This document shows, piece after piece, positions 1 through 6,694 of a stretch of DNA of 13,171 nucleotides (positions are counted from its first letter, which is position 1; each line of letters begins with the position of its first letter). The DNA lies in the NCBI GenBank assembly GCA_013140955.1, contig JABFRY010000187.1:1-13171 (forward strand), read 5' to 3'. This stretch comes from Acidobacteriota bacterium (GTDB taxonomy: Bacteria > Acidobacteriota > Vicinamibacteria > Vicinamibacterales > UBA2999). Below the pieces are notes generated by a model that saw only the letters and a list, made by a program, of their open reading frames with translations, was not told the DNA's origin and ran no database searches. A program made the position numbers and the translations under genes.

Positions 1-1419
1 CTTCTCGGGCGCCGTGGCAAGCACCACGCGGTTGTCGTCGCGCGTCAGGTCCTGGAGCTGGCCGGCAGTGTCGGCGGGCGTCACCGCGGGCAGGAAGCGC
101 CGCGCGAGGTCGTACTCCGCGGCGATGCCGGGAGCCGCCTCACCGGTGAGGTAGTACCGCACGAGCTCGGAGGCCAGGCCGTCGCTCTCGGTGGTCGCAC
201 GCTCGTTGAAACTGCGTTCGTAGGTGGCCAGCAGGGCTCGGCGTGCCCGATCCAGTTCGGCCTCGCCGAACCCGTGCGTGCGGGCGCGTGCGAGTTCTTC
301 GGCCAGCGCGGACAAGCCCCGACTGGCGCCGCCGTCCTCGACGCGTGCGGACATCGTGAAGGCCTCGACCGTTCGACCGAGCGTCTGCATGCCGGCCCCC
401 GCGCCGATGAACGGCGCGTCGGGCCGCCTGGCGATCTCGGCGAAACGGTCGTTGATCATCTGCTGGACGAGCGACTGCACGAGGGCGGCGCGATAGTCCT
501 GCAGGGTCCGCAGCGGCCGCAGGGGACGCTTGTGGACGACAGCCACCGACGTGCCCTGCACCTCGGGGTCGCCGAGCGAGGCGACGCGCGTTTCGCGGTG
601 GGAGGGCAGGTCGAACGCCGGGCGTGCGGTGGGACCGGGCCCGGGAGCGCCGGAGAAGTGTGTCCGGACGAGGCGCTCCATGGTGTCGGGGTCTACGTCA
701 CCCACGACGATGACCGCCATGCGGTCGGCGCGATAGTGATCGCGGTAGAAGTCGCGCAGGCGCTCCGGCGTGAACGTCCGCAGGCTCTCGGGCGTCCCGA
801 TTGGAATCCGGTCGGAATAGCGCGACTCGCCGAAGAGGGCCGCCATCTGCGCGCCCTGGAGGCGGGCACCGGCCCCCAGGCGGCCACGCCATTCCTCGAT
901 GACCACGCCCCGCTCCCGATCGATCTCCGCCTCGGCGAGCGTGGCGCCGTAGGCGAAGTCGCTCAGCGCCTCGACGCCGCGCGTCACCGCCTCGGCACGA
1001 TCGGCGGGCAGGTCCAGCATGTAGACGGTCTCGTCGAAGCTGGTGTAGGCGTTGACGTGCGGGCCGAACCGCGAGCCCACCGATTCCAGATAGGTCACCA
1101 GCTCGCCGGGGGCGAAGTGCGCGGAGCCGTTGAAGGCCATGTGCTCCAGCATGTGCGCCAGACCACGCTGATCGTCGGCTTCGTCCACCGAGCCGGCCTT
1201 CACCGCCAGACGCAGCAGGACCCGGCGGGCCGGCCGGGCGTTGGGCCGGATGAAATACGTGAGGCCATTGTCGAGTCGTCCGGCCCGGACCGCCGGGTCG
1301 AGGGCGAGGTCCGCCGTCAGGTCCTGGGCGGTCGCCGGCGCCTGCAGGCACGCGACCAGGAGCAGCGCAGCCCACAGGCCGGATGCGACGGGTGACCGAC
1401 TCCGATATGCTCGCGGCAT
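1..1419 (-). CDS. Exported M16 family zinc peptidase, PqqL-like (C-terminal part outside window)
   Basis: Minus-strand frame open from an ATG at 1419 to the window edge, giving 473 residues. The zinc site is visible: HMLEH at residues 89-93 is the inverted HxxEH motif, with H89 and H93 as ligands and E92 as the catalytic base. The third ligand is probably a Glu near residue 169 in DRERGVVIEE, about 76 residues on, as in M16 enzymes. The block GPHVNAYTSFDETVY (about residues 119-133) is typical of PqqL-like members. The N-terminus is a signal sequence: a hydrophobic core around residues 15-24, then either a lipobox (LVAC, Cys24) or a type I site after ATAQ; I cannot decide between them. PqqL-like proteins are usually around 900 residues, two M16 halves, so roughly half is present. 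It should cleave peptides in the periplasm or at the outer membrane. No later in-frame ATG precedes the active site, so the 1419 start is well supported. That start overlaps the dut start codon. Confidence 0.9.
   Translation of the reverse strand, partial: MPRAYRSRSPVASGLWAALLLVACLQAPATAQDLTADLALDPAVRAGRLDNGLTYFIRPNARPARRVLLRLAVKAGSVDEADDQRGLAHMLEHMAFNGSAHFAPGELVTYLESVGSRFGPHVNAYTSFDETVYMLDLPADRAEAVTRGVEALSDFAYGATLAEAEIDRERGVVIEEWRGRLGAGARLQGAQMAALFGESRYSDRIPIGTPESLRTFTPERLRDFYRDHYRADRMAVIVVGDVDPDTMERLVRTHFSGAPGPGPTARPAFDLPSHRETRVASLGDPEVQGTSVAVVHKRPLRPLRTLQDYRAALVQSLVQQMINDRFAEIARRPDAPFIGAGAGMQTLGRTVEAFTMSARVEDGGASRGLSALAEELARARTHGFGEAELDRARRALLATYERSFNERATTESDGLASELVRYYLTGEAAPGIAAEYDLARRFLPAVTPADTAGQLQDLTRDDNRVVLATAPEK
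1406..1411 (+). promoter_or_regulatory. -10 element of dut, leaderless geometry
   Basis: TATGCT ends 6 nt before the dut ATG at 1418, which places the expected transcription start at or next to the A of the ATG. No Shine-Dalgarno sequence is visible, and no good -35 hexamer lies 16-18 bp upstream. The element falls inside codons 3-5 of the divergent M16 gene. Assignment is by spacing and resemblance to the TAnnnT consensus. Confidence 0.5.
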
Positions 1420-1849
1420 GCGGCTCAGGATCAGACGGCTCGACTCCACGCTCGACCTCCCGGGTTACGGAACGGCTCACGCCGCGGGGTTCGACCTCGC
1501 GGCAGCTCAGGATCTGCAGATTGACCCGGGCCGGATTGCCCTCGTGCGGACCGGCCTCGTCATCGAGGTACCGGCAGGATACTTCCTCGGCATTTTCGCC
1601 CGAAGCAGCACCCCGCTCAAGCGCGGTCTTCTCGTCGCCAATGGCGTCGGCGTCCTGGACCCCGACTACAGCGGTCCGACCGACGAGGTCCTGATCCAGG
1701 TTCTCAACTTCACGGCAGCCCCCGTCCACGTGGCCAGGGGCGATCGCCTCGCCCAGGGCATCGTCCTCCCAGCACCGCGGGTCGAGTGGGAGGAGGTCGA
1801 CGCCCTCGGCGAGGTCGCCCGGGGCGGGTTCGGCTCCACCGGGCGATGA
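1418..1849 (+). CDS. dut: dUTP diphosphatase (dUTPase)
   Basis: A 143-residue protein with all five trimeric dUTPase motifs in order: motif 1 AGFDL (23-27), motif 2 ARSS (61-64), motif 3 GVGVLDPDYSG (76-86, holding the catalytic Asp and uracil-discriminating Tyr), motif 4 GDRLAQ (108-113) and the glycine-rich motif 5 RGGFGSTG (135-142) that closes over the substrate. It hydrolyses dUTP to dUMP and pyrophosphate, keeping uracil out of DNA and supplying the thymidylate precursor. Length matches the family. Motif 5 argues for dUTPase rather than a dCTP deaminase of the same fold. The frame is open further upstream, but the first motif-bearing strand begins right after this ATG and a -10 element sits 6 nt before it. 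dinB follows after 37 bp on the same strand, so the two are probably co-transcribed. Confidence 0.93.
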   Translation: MRLRIRRLDSTLDLPGYGTAHAAGFDLAAAQDLQIDPGRIALVRTGLVIEVPAGYFLGIFARSSTPLKRGLLVANGVGVLDPDYSGPTDEVLIQVLNFTAAPVHVARGDRLAQGIVLPAPRVEWEEVDALGEVARGGFGSTGR

Positions 1850-1886
1850 TGTCGCCTGCCGCGGGGTGCCTGCGCGCGGTGCGGTG

Positions 1887-2996
1887 ATGCCCGACGCCAC
1901 GCCACCGCCTGCCGGACACGCTGTCCGCCGAATCCTGCACCTCGACATGGACGCGTTCTACGCGTCGGTCGAACAGCGGGACGACCCGTCCCTGCGGGGC
2001 CGACCCGTCGCCGTCGGCGGCAGCCCGGAGCAGCGCGGCGTGGTGGCGGCGGCCAGCTATGAGGCCCGGGCGTTCGGAGTCCGGTCAGCCATTCCGATGT
2101 CGCGGGCCCTGCGCCTGTGCCCGGCCCTGGCCATCGTGCGGCCGTCGTTCGAGAAGTACCGGTCCATCTCGGGGCGGATCTTCGACCTCTACCGCTCGGT
2201 GACGCCCCTGGTCGAGCCGCTCTCGCTCGACGAAGCGTACCTCGACGTGACCGACAACGCGTGGGGCGAGCGGCTAGGGGTCTCGGTCGCCCGGCGGCTC
2301 AAGGCCCTGATTCGCGAGTCGGAGGGCCTGACCGTGTCGGCGGGCGTGGCACCCAACAAGTTCCTCGCCAAGATTGCCTCGGGCTGGGACAAGCCGGACG
2401 GCCTGACCGTCATCGCCCCTGAACGCGTCGAGTCGTTCCTGCAGGGCCTTCCGGTCGAGGCGCTCTGGGGCGTGGGGCCGGTGACGAGCCGCCGGCTGGC
2501 CGAGCGGGGCATCACGACGCTGATGCAGGTCCGGACCGCCGGGCGTGAAGCGCTGCAGCAGGCCGTCGGGTCGCAGGCCGACTGGCTCCTGCAACTCGCG
2601 CACGGCATCGACGAACGTCCCGTGACCACCCACCGCGAACCGAAGTCCGCGGGGACCGAACGGACGTTCCCGCGTGACCTCGAGGACCTCGACACGATGC
2701 GGACCCACGTCAGCGCGATGGCCGAGACGGCGAGCCAGTGGCTCGACGCACGCGGATACGTGGCCCGCACGGTCACCCTGAAGGTGCGGTACGGCGACTT
2801 CGAAACGGTGACCCGCAGCCACAGCGACGCACCCACCCGGGACGCCGCCGCCATCTCGGCACGGGCGCGTCTCCTGCTGGACCGCACAGAGGCCCATCGC
2901 CGGCGCGTCCGCCTGCTCGGCGTCAGCGTGCACAACCTGCAGGCCGGCACCGGCGCGCCGGTGCCGGGTCAGTCGAGCCTTCCCTTCCTGCAGTGA
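1887..2996 (+). CDS. dinB: DNA polymerase IV (Y-family translesion polymerase)
   Basis: A 369-residue Y-family polymerase. HLDMDAFYASVEQ (residues 18-30) holds the first metal-binding Asp (D20) and a tyrosine steric gate (Y25, the place of Phe13 in E. coli DinB). SLDEAYLD (113-120) supplies the catalytic Asp-Glu pair. SAGVAPNKFLAKIAS (151-165) is the conserved palm/thumb segment, and LWGVGPVTSRRLAERGI is the helix-hairpin-helix. The C-terminal QSSLPF (362-367) fits the beta-clamp-binding consensus, so the protein should be recruited to the replication clamp. It copies past DNA lesions with low fidelity in the cytoplasm. I chose the ATG at 1887 over a GTG at 1866, which would only add a non-conserved MPARGAV extension; neither has a good ribosome-binding site. 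It lies 37 bp after dut. Its 3' end contains a 24-bp perfect palindrome. Confidence 0.95.
   Translation: MPDATPPPAGHAVRRILHLDMDAFYASVEQRDDPSLRGRPVAVGGSPEQRGVVAAASYEARAFGVRSAIPMSRALRLCPALAIVRPSFEKYRSISGRIFDLYRSVTPLVEPLSLDEAYLDVTDNAWGERLGVSVARRLKALIRESEGLTVSAGVAPNKFLAKIASGWDKPDGLTVIAPERVESFLQGLPVEALWGVGPVTSRRLAERGITTLMQVRTAGREALQQAVGSQADWLLQLAHGIDERPVTTHREPKSAGTERTFPRDLEDLDTMRTHVSAMAETASQWLDARGYVARTVTLKVRYGDFETVTRSHSDAPTRDAAAISARARLLLDRTEAHRRRVRLLGVSVHNLQAGTGAPVPGQSSLPFLQ
2944..2967. repeat. 24-bp perfect palindrome inside dinB 3' end
   Basis: The half-site CCGGCACCGGCG is followed directly by its exact reverse complement, with no spacer. It encodes the Gly/Ala/Pro-rich linker just before the DinB clamp-binding motif, so a flexible, low-constraint protein segment coincides with the palindrome. 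The mRNA could form a very stable stem. Function is unknown. Confidence 0.8.
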
Positions 2997-3018
2997 CCGG
3001 CCAGCGCTGGCGGGCCGG
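2997..3018 (+). terminator. Possible hairpin terminator after dinB
   Basis: Immediately after the dinB stop, CCGGCC (2997-3002) pairs with GGCCGG (3013-3018) around a 10-nt loop; an overlapping 10-bp palindrome CCAGCGCTGG lies at 3001-3010. There is no T-tract, so a canonical intrinsic terminator is not shown. The rest of the gap up to 3122 holds G+C-rich short repeats of ACGGGC and nothing I can name. Confidence 0.3.
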
Positions 3019-3122
3019 CACGAACGGGCACGGGCACGCACGGACGGCCGGCAATCGACACGGGCAGGACGGCAGGCGACCGCTGCCAGAGCCCGGTGGA
3101 GTAAGCTACCCCCTCACCAATC

Positions 3123-3356
3123 ATGCTCAAAGGCTCGCGACTCGCCCTGCTGCATCGCCTGCAGCCCATCAGCATCCACGGGCAGCTGTCGTACGACGTG
3201 CATTACACGTTCGCCGACGAACCCGACAGTCAGGCGCGGGTGGCTCGTGTCGGCCCGGAAGCCCTGCATCCAGGCCTCGAGGCCGGCGACCGGGCAGAAC
3301 TCGACTTCCTGGTCGGCGTGGTGACGGCGGTGCGGCGTCCGGGATCTCCGACCTGA
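3123..3356 (+). CDS. Small protein of unknown function (77 residues)
   Basis: An ATG-started frame that fills the space between dinB and the convergent cyclophilin gene, ending 19 bp before the latter's stop. I do not recognise a named family. The protein looks like a single beta-rich domain: alternating hydrophobic strands in ISIHGQLSYDVHYTF (residues 17-31), a middle segment RVARVGPEALHPGLEAGD, and a terminal strand AELDFLVGVVTAVRR. No signal peptide, membrane segment or metal motif is visible. It reads as more protein-like than the opposite-strand frame, which is rich in Arg, His and Pro. A weak -10-like TAAGCT lies at 3102-3107, 15 nt before the ATG; there is no convincing ribosome-binding site. 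It may be a real, cytoplasmic conserved hypothetical protein; moderate confidence only. Confidence 0.55.
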   Translation: MLKGSRLALLHRLQPISIHGQLSYDVHYTFADEPDSQARVARVGPEALHPGLEAGDRAELDFLVGVVTAVRRPGSPT

Positions 3357-3375
3357 ACGGGGCGGGCACACCGCG

Positions 3376-4506
3376 TCAGGGGGCAACGACCCGCACGCGG
3401 GTCACCTCGATGCGGGTGACGGGCTCCTCGCCGTTGCGCGGCACACCCTCGATCCGATCGATCACGTCCTGCCCCTCGACCACCCGTCCGAACGCCGAGT
3501 ACTGTCCATCGAGGGCCGGCGTGCGCCCCAGCACGATGAAGAACGAACTCGTGGCGCTGGCGGGGTCGTCGCCGCGGGCCATGGAGACGGTGCCGCGCTC
3601 GTGGAGGGTGTCATTGAACTCCGGCTGGAGCGCGCGCACGAATCCCTGCTGTCGCTCGTCGAGCGCGTCCCGCCGCGACGCCAGATAGCCCCCCTGGATC
3701 ACGAACCCTGGCGCCACGCGGTGAAACGCGGTGCCGTCGTAGACGCCGGACGCCGCCATCCGCAGGAAGGCCCGTACGTGATTCGGCGCGCGATCCGGCA
3801 GGAACTCCAGGGTGATGGGTCCCATGGAGGTCTCGATGACGGCCCGGTACCGCCCGAGCCCATCGGGAGACTCGTCGACGAAGGGCTCGGGCTCTGGGGG
3901 CGGCGTGTCGCGGATCGAGACACGCCGCAGCACCACGCGTTCGGACGGCGCCCCGTCGGCGTCGGCCGGCAGCTGGGAGATGCGCTGGGCGACGGCGACC
4001 CCCTCGACCACGCGGGCGAACACGGTGTACTGGCCGTCGAGGGCGGGCTGATCCGTCACGCAGATGAAGAATTGCGACCCGGCGCTGTCGCGGTCGGCTC
4101 CGCCGAGGACGGCCGCCACCGCGCCACGGGTCGCCCGCTCCGCGTTCGGCTCGAAACGGAGCACGCCGAGGCCGCCGGTTCCGTACTCACCGCGCCTGGC
4201 GGGATCCTTGGAGAGGGGATCCCCGCCCTGGACGATGCCCATGGCAATCACGCGGTGGAAGATCGTGCCGTCGAACACGCCCTCGCGCGCGCGGGTGATG
4301 AAGTGCGCTACGTGGTTCGGCGCGGCCTCGTCGAGCAGGTCGAGCACGATGGTGCCCTGCTCGGTCTCGAGGACGGCCTGCTTGCTCCGGATGTCGTCGG
4401 CGGAGAGGGCCGACACGAAGAAGGCCCGTGGCGGGTCCTGCCCGGCGAGGACCGGGGCGGCGCCGGACAGGCCGAACAGCAGGAGCGCGAGCAGCAGCTG
4501 CGGCAT
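3376..4506 (-). CDS. Exported peptidyl-prolyl isomerase with two cyclophilin domains
   Basis: A 376-residue protein. Residues 1-21 are a signal peptide (hydrophobic run, then APVLA before GQD), so it should act in the periplasm. Two cyclophilin domains follow, at about 42-197 and 220-374, joined by a Pro/Glu-rich linker (201-209). Each has the FHRV block carrying the catalytic Arg (R85 and R263), an IVQGG/VIQGG strand, and the ALDGQY-xFxRVVEG strand near its end. Domain 1 keeps GSQFFI (143-148) but has lost the usual MAR strand. Domain 2 keeps SMARGDDPASA but has TSSFFI instead of SQFFI. It should catalyse cis-trans isomerisation of prolyl bonds in exported proteins. Two start candidates exist: ATG 4515 (MAPMPQ) overlaps the TATAAT box itself, so I chose ATG 4506, where a leaderless transcript would begin. 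It lies 62 bp downstream of rsgA. Confidence 0.9.
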   Translation of the reverse strand: MPQLLLALLLFGLSGAAPVLAGQDPPRAFFVSALSADDIRSKQAVLETEQGTIVLDLLDEAAPNHVAHFITRAREGVFDGTIFHRVIAMGIVQGGDPLSKDPARRGEYGTGGLGVLRFEPNAERATRGAVAAVLGGADRDSAGSQFFICVTDQPALDGQYTVFARVVEGVAVAQRISQLPADADGAPSERVVLRRVSIRDTPPPEPEPFVDESPDGLGRYRAVIETSMGPITLEFLPDRAPNHVRAFLRMAASGVYDGTAFHRVAPGFVIQGGYLASRRDALDERQQGFVRALQPEFNDTLHERGTVSMARGDDPASATSSFFIVLGRTPALDGQYSAFGRVVEGQDVIDRIEGVPRNGEEPVTRIEVTRVRVVAP

Positions 4507-4513
4507 GGGCGCC

Positions 4514-4519
4514 ATTATA
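4514..4519 (-). promoter_or_regulatory. -10 element of the cyclophilin gene, leaderless geometry
   Basis: A perfect TATAAT on the minus strand, 7 nt before the ATG at 4506. The expected transcription start coincides with that ATG. The spacing upstream is G+C-rich and shows no TTGACA-like -35. The box gives the cyclophilin gene a promoter independent of rsgA and argues against the alternative ATG at 4515, which lies inside it. Confidence 0.6.
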
Positions 4520-4568
4520 CGGATCCCGTCCACCGCGCCCCGGCGGCCTGAGGCGCCAGCGTCCGTCG

Positions 4569-5654
4569 CTACAGCTTGCCCCTGGGCCGGCGGCGCTGAA
4601 AGTCCTTGAGCGCCTTGCCCATCACCTTCGACTTCCGCTTCTCCTCGAGAAGGCTGCGCTCGTCCTGCTGCTGCGCCAGGTGGACCAGCTCGGCCTGCAG
4701 CGCCTGGTAGCTGTCGAGACGCGCCTGCGCGAGCGTCCCCGCGGCGACCGCGGCCTTGACCGCGCACCGGGGCTCCGCCAGGTGGCGGCAATCCGCGAAA
4801 CGGCAGTCCGCGGCCATCGCCTCCACGTCCTCGAACGTTTCGCGAACGGCATCCCCCGCGTCCCACAACTGAATCTCGCGCATGCCGGGGGTGTCGATGA
4901 GCAGGCTCCCATCCGGCAACTGCACCAGTTCGCGATGGGTGGTGGTGTGCCGCCCTTTCGAGTCGGCGGTCCGGACGTCCCGCGTCCGCTGCAGCTCGCC
5001 TCCGGCCAGCCGGTTGATGATCGTGCTCTTGCCGACGCCCGACGACCCCAGCAGGGCGCCCGTACGGCCAGGGCCCAGGCAGGCGCGGACGACGTCGACC
5101 CCCTGGCCGAGCCGTGGATTGACGACATGGAGCGGCACGAGACCCGTCACCGGTCGGACCTCGTCGAGTCGTTCGTTCAGTCGGGCGGGTTCGACATCGG
5201 GCTTGGTCAGCAGCACGACGGGCGCAGCGCCACTCTGGTGCGCGAGCAGGAGATAGCGCTCCAGACGCCGCGGACTGAAGTCGTGATCGAGCGCCATCAC
5301 GATGAAGACCACGTCGATGTTGGCGGCGACGACCTGCTCGTCGGTCACCTGTCCCGCCATCCGTCGCGAAAAGTGACTCCGACGCGGCAGCACGCCAATG
5401 ATGGCACCCCGCGGTTCGTCGGCCCGGATGCGGAGGACCACCCAGTCGCCCACCGCCGGCAACTCGGCCCGGCTGACCGCCTGGTGCTTGAGCCGACCGG
5501 ACACGACCGCGTCGAGATCACCACCCTCGCCCGCGACGCGGAAGTTGTGGTTGTACTCGATGAGGACACGGGTCGGACGGACGTCGTCACGGCCCGCCCA
5601 CGGTGCGAAGTCCCGTGTGCGGCTCTCGTCCCACCCGAGCTCGTCCAGACGCAT
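4569..5654 (-). CDS. rsgA: Small ribosomal subunit biogenesis GTPase RsgA
   Basis: A 361-residue circularly permuted GTPase. An N-terminal OB-fold (about 25-95) precedes the G domain, in which G4 (TKPD, 150-153) comes before G1 (GSSGVGKS, 203-210), G2 (GRHTTTHREL, 234-243) and G3 (DTPG, 254-257); this order is diagnostic of the family. The C-terminal zinc site is C284-x4-C289-x-H291-x5-C297, exactly the RsgA spacing, followed by a basic helical tail. RsgA acts in late maturation of the 30S ribosomal subunit and is stimulated by 30S binding. The frame is open upstream to 5882, but the OB-fold region and family length fit the ATG at 5654 (MRLDELGW). No ribosome-binding site is obvious; a 7-bp hairpin (5671-5691) lies 16 nt upstream of the start. 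Confidence 0.94.
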   Translation of the reverse strand: MRLDELGWDESRTRDFAPWAGRDDVRPTRVLIEYNHNFRVAGEGGDLDAVVSGRLKHQAVSRAELPAVGDWVVLRIRADEPRGAIIGVLPRRSHFSRRMAGQVTDEQVVAANIDVVFIVMALDHDFSPRRLERYLLLAHQSGAAPVVLLTKPDVEPARLNERLDEVRPVTGLVPLHVVNPRLGQGVDVVRACLGPGRTGALLGSSGVGKSTIINRLAGGELQRTRDVRTADSKGRHTTTHRELVQLPDGSLLIDTPGMREIQLWDAGDAVRETFEDVEAMAADCRFADCRHLAEPRCAVKAAVAAGTLAQARLDSYQALQAELVHLAQQQDERSLLEEKRKSKVMGKALKDFQRRRPRGKL

Positions 5655-5670
5655 CCTACCGGTCCAGCCG

Positions 5671-5691
5671 GGAGGGGCGCCGCACCCCTTC
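5671..5691 (-). other. Hairpin upstream of the rsgA start
   Basis: The plus-strand arms GGAGGGG (5671-5677) and CCCCTTC (5685-5691) pair with one G-T wobble around a 7-nt loop. On an rsgA transcript it would end 16 nt before the ATG. It could affect translation, but such stems are common by chance in DNA this rich in G+C. Confidence 0.3.
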
Positions 5692-5790
5692 TGGGTTGCG
5701 ATGCCAGGTTCGCGACGCACGAAGCACGAGCGTGTCAGGCATAGGTGTGCACGGAACAGCGCCGCCCGGCCGGAGGTGACGTCGCGCCGG

Positions 5791-5866
5791 CCTGGAGGCC
5801 ACTGCACACACGCGACCGGCATGCGACCGGCGAGACATCCCGCCGTGTATGCAGTGGCTCCTAGGA
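5791..5866. repeat. Imperfect inverted repeat with internal direct repeats, intergenic
   Basis: This lies in the 291-bp region between divergent rsgA and the DUF1499 gene. The arm at 5798-5812 (GCCACTGCACACACG) matches the reverse complement of 5844-5858 at 14 of 15 positions; with a one-base bulge the pairing continues outward through GGAG/TCC toward 5791 and 5866. The 31-nt loop contains two copies of GCGACCGGC (5812-5820 and 5823-5831). To the left, ATGCC (about 5700-5704) and GGCAT (about 5739-5743) could close another stem. No protein-coding frame in this region is convincing, and no tRNA features are seen. Confidence 0.6.
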
Positions 5867-5932
5867 TACGGCCAATGACCACACCGTCTTCGCGGCATCG
5901 GCGCCGACGGCCCGCCGCGGGGAGGAGCCGGC

Positions 5933-5938
5933 TACAAT
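5933..5938 (+). promoter_or_regulatory. -10 element of the DUF1499 gene, leaderless geometry
   Basis: TACAAT ends 7 nt before the ATG at 5946, so the transcript should begin at or beside the start codon. GGAGGAG at 5921-5927 is purine-rich but lies upstream of the -10, so it would not be in the mRNA and cannot serve as ribosome-binding site if this promoter is used. No -35 consensus is visible. Confidence 0.55.
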
Positions 5939-5945
5939 ACGCGCC

Positions 5946-6656
5946 ATGCTGCTGACACGACTGGGTCCTGCCGTCGCCCTGCTCGGCCTGCTCGTCGTCG
6001 CCCTTCCCGGCCCTGCCTACCGCTTCGGTCTCATCGCCCTGCCCACGGCCGTGCCCCTGGTACGCTACGGGGCGTTCATCGGAGCGGCCGGCCTGGCGCT
6101 CTCTCTCGTGGCGCTGCTGCTCGCCATGCGGCGCTCAGCACGCCAGCGGCCAGGCCCCGCCCTCGCGGGCGTCCTGTTCGGCCTCGTCGCGTTCGGCCTC
6201 CCCTTCCGCGTGGCGCAGATGGCCAGCGCCGTACCCCCGATTCACGACATCACCACCGACACGACGGATCCGCCGGTCTTCTCGGCCATCGTGCCGCTGC
6301 GAGCCGACGTGCCCAATTCGCTCGAGTACACGCCGGAGGTGGCGCGCCTGACGCAGGAGGCGTACCCCGACCTGCAGACCCTCACGCTCCCGCTGCCTGC
6401 GCCAGAGGCTTTCGACCGGGCCCTGGAGGCTGCGCGCGCCCAGGGGTGGGACATCGTGGCGGCCAGCCCGGACGAGGGCCGCATCGAGGCGAGCGACACG
6501 ACGACCTGGTTCGGCTTCGTGGACGACGTCGTGATCCGGCTCACACCAGAGGGCACCGCCACCCGTCTCGACGTCCGGTCCGTGTCGCGCGTCGGGCGGA
6601 GCGATCTCGGCACCAACGCACGCCGGATTCGCGACTACCTGGCCTCCCTCAGGTAG
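5946..6656 (+). CDS. DUF1499 family membrane protein
   Basis: A 236-residue protein. Three hydrophobic segments (about 7-25, 43-61 and 71-87) anchor it in the inner membrane. The remaining C-terminal part (about 97-236) is a soluble DUF1499 domain, recognised by the entry motif PPIHDITTDTTDPPVF, the mid-domain EASDTTTWFGFVDDVVIRL, and the ending VRSVSRVGRSDLGTNARRI. The family is widespread in bacteria and photosynthetic eukaryotes and has no established biochemical function. Which side of the membrane holds the domain cannot be settled from sequence alone. A hydrolase gene follows 38 bp downstream on the same strand, suggesting co-transcription, but the pairing does not by itself reveal a shared role. 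Confidence 0.85.
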   Translation: MLLTRLGPAVALLGLLVVALPGPAYRFGLIALPTAVPLVRYGAFIGAAGLALSLVALLLAMRRSARQRPGPALAGVLFGLVAFGLPFRVAQMASAVPPIHDITTDTTDPPVFSAIVPLRADVPNSLEYTPEVARLTQEAYPDLQTLTLPLPAPEAFDRALEAARAQGWDIVAASPDEGRIEASDTTTWFGFVDDVVIRLTPEGTATRLDVRSVSRVGRSDLGTNARRIRDYLASLR

Positions 6657-6694
6657 ACGGTCGGCTCGCGGCACCATCCCTGGCAGGCGACGTC

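Noticed and set aside
274..1395. Long plus-strand open frame at the left end
   Set aside because: It lies antisense to the M16 peptidase, which has the HxxEH zinc motif and a signal peptide.
5695..5860. Possible tRNA or CRISPR repeats in the intergenic region
   Set aside because: There is no T-loop or anticodon-arm arrangement, and the GCGACCGGC repeat occurs only twice with a 2-nt gap, which is not a repeat-spacer pattern.
5656..5898. Minus-strand frame and the upstream extension of rsgA
   Set aside because: The translation has Arg/Cys/Pro-rich composition and no motif; the RsgA start at 5654 matches the family length, so the stretch is treated as non-coding.
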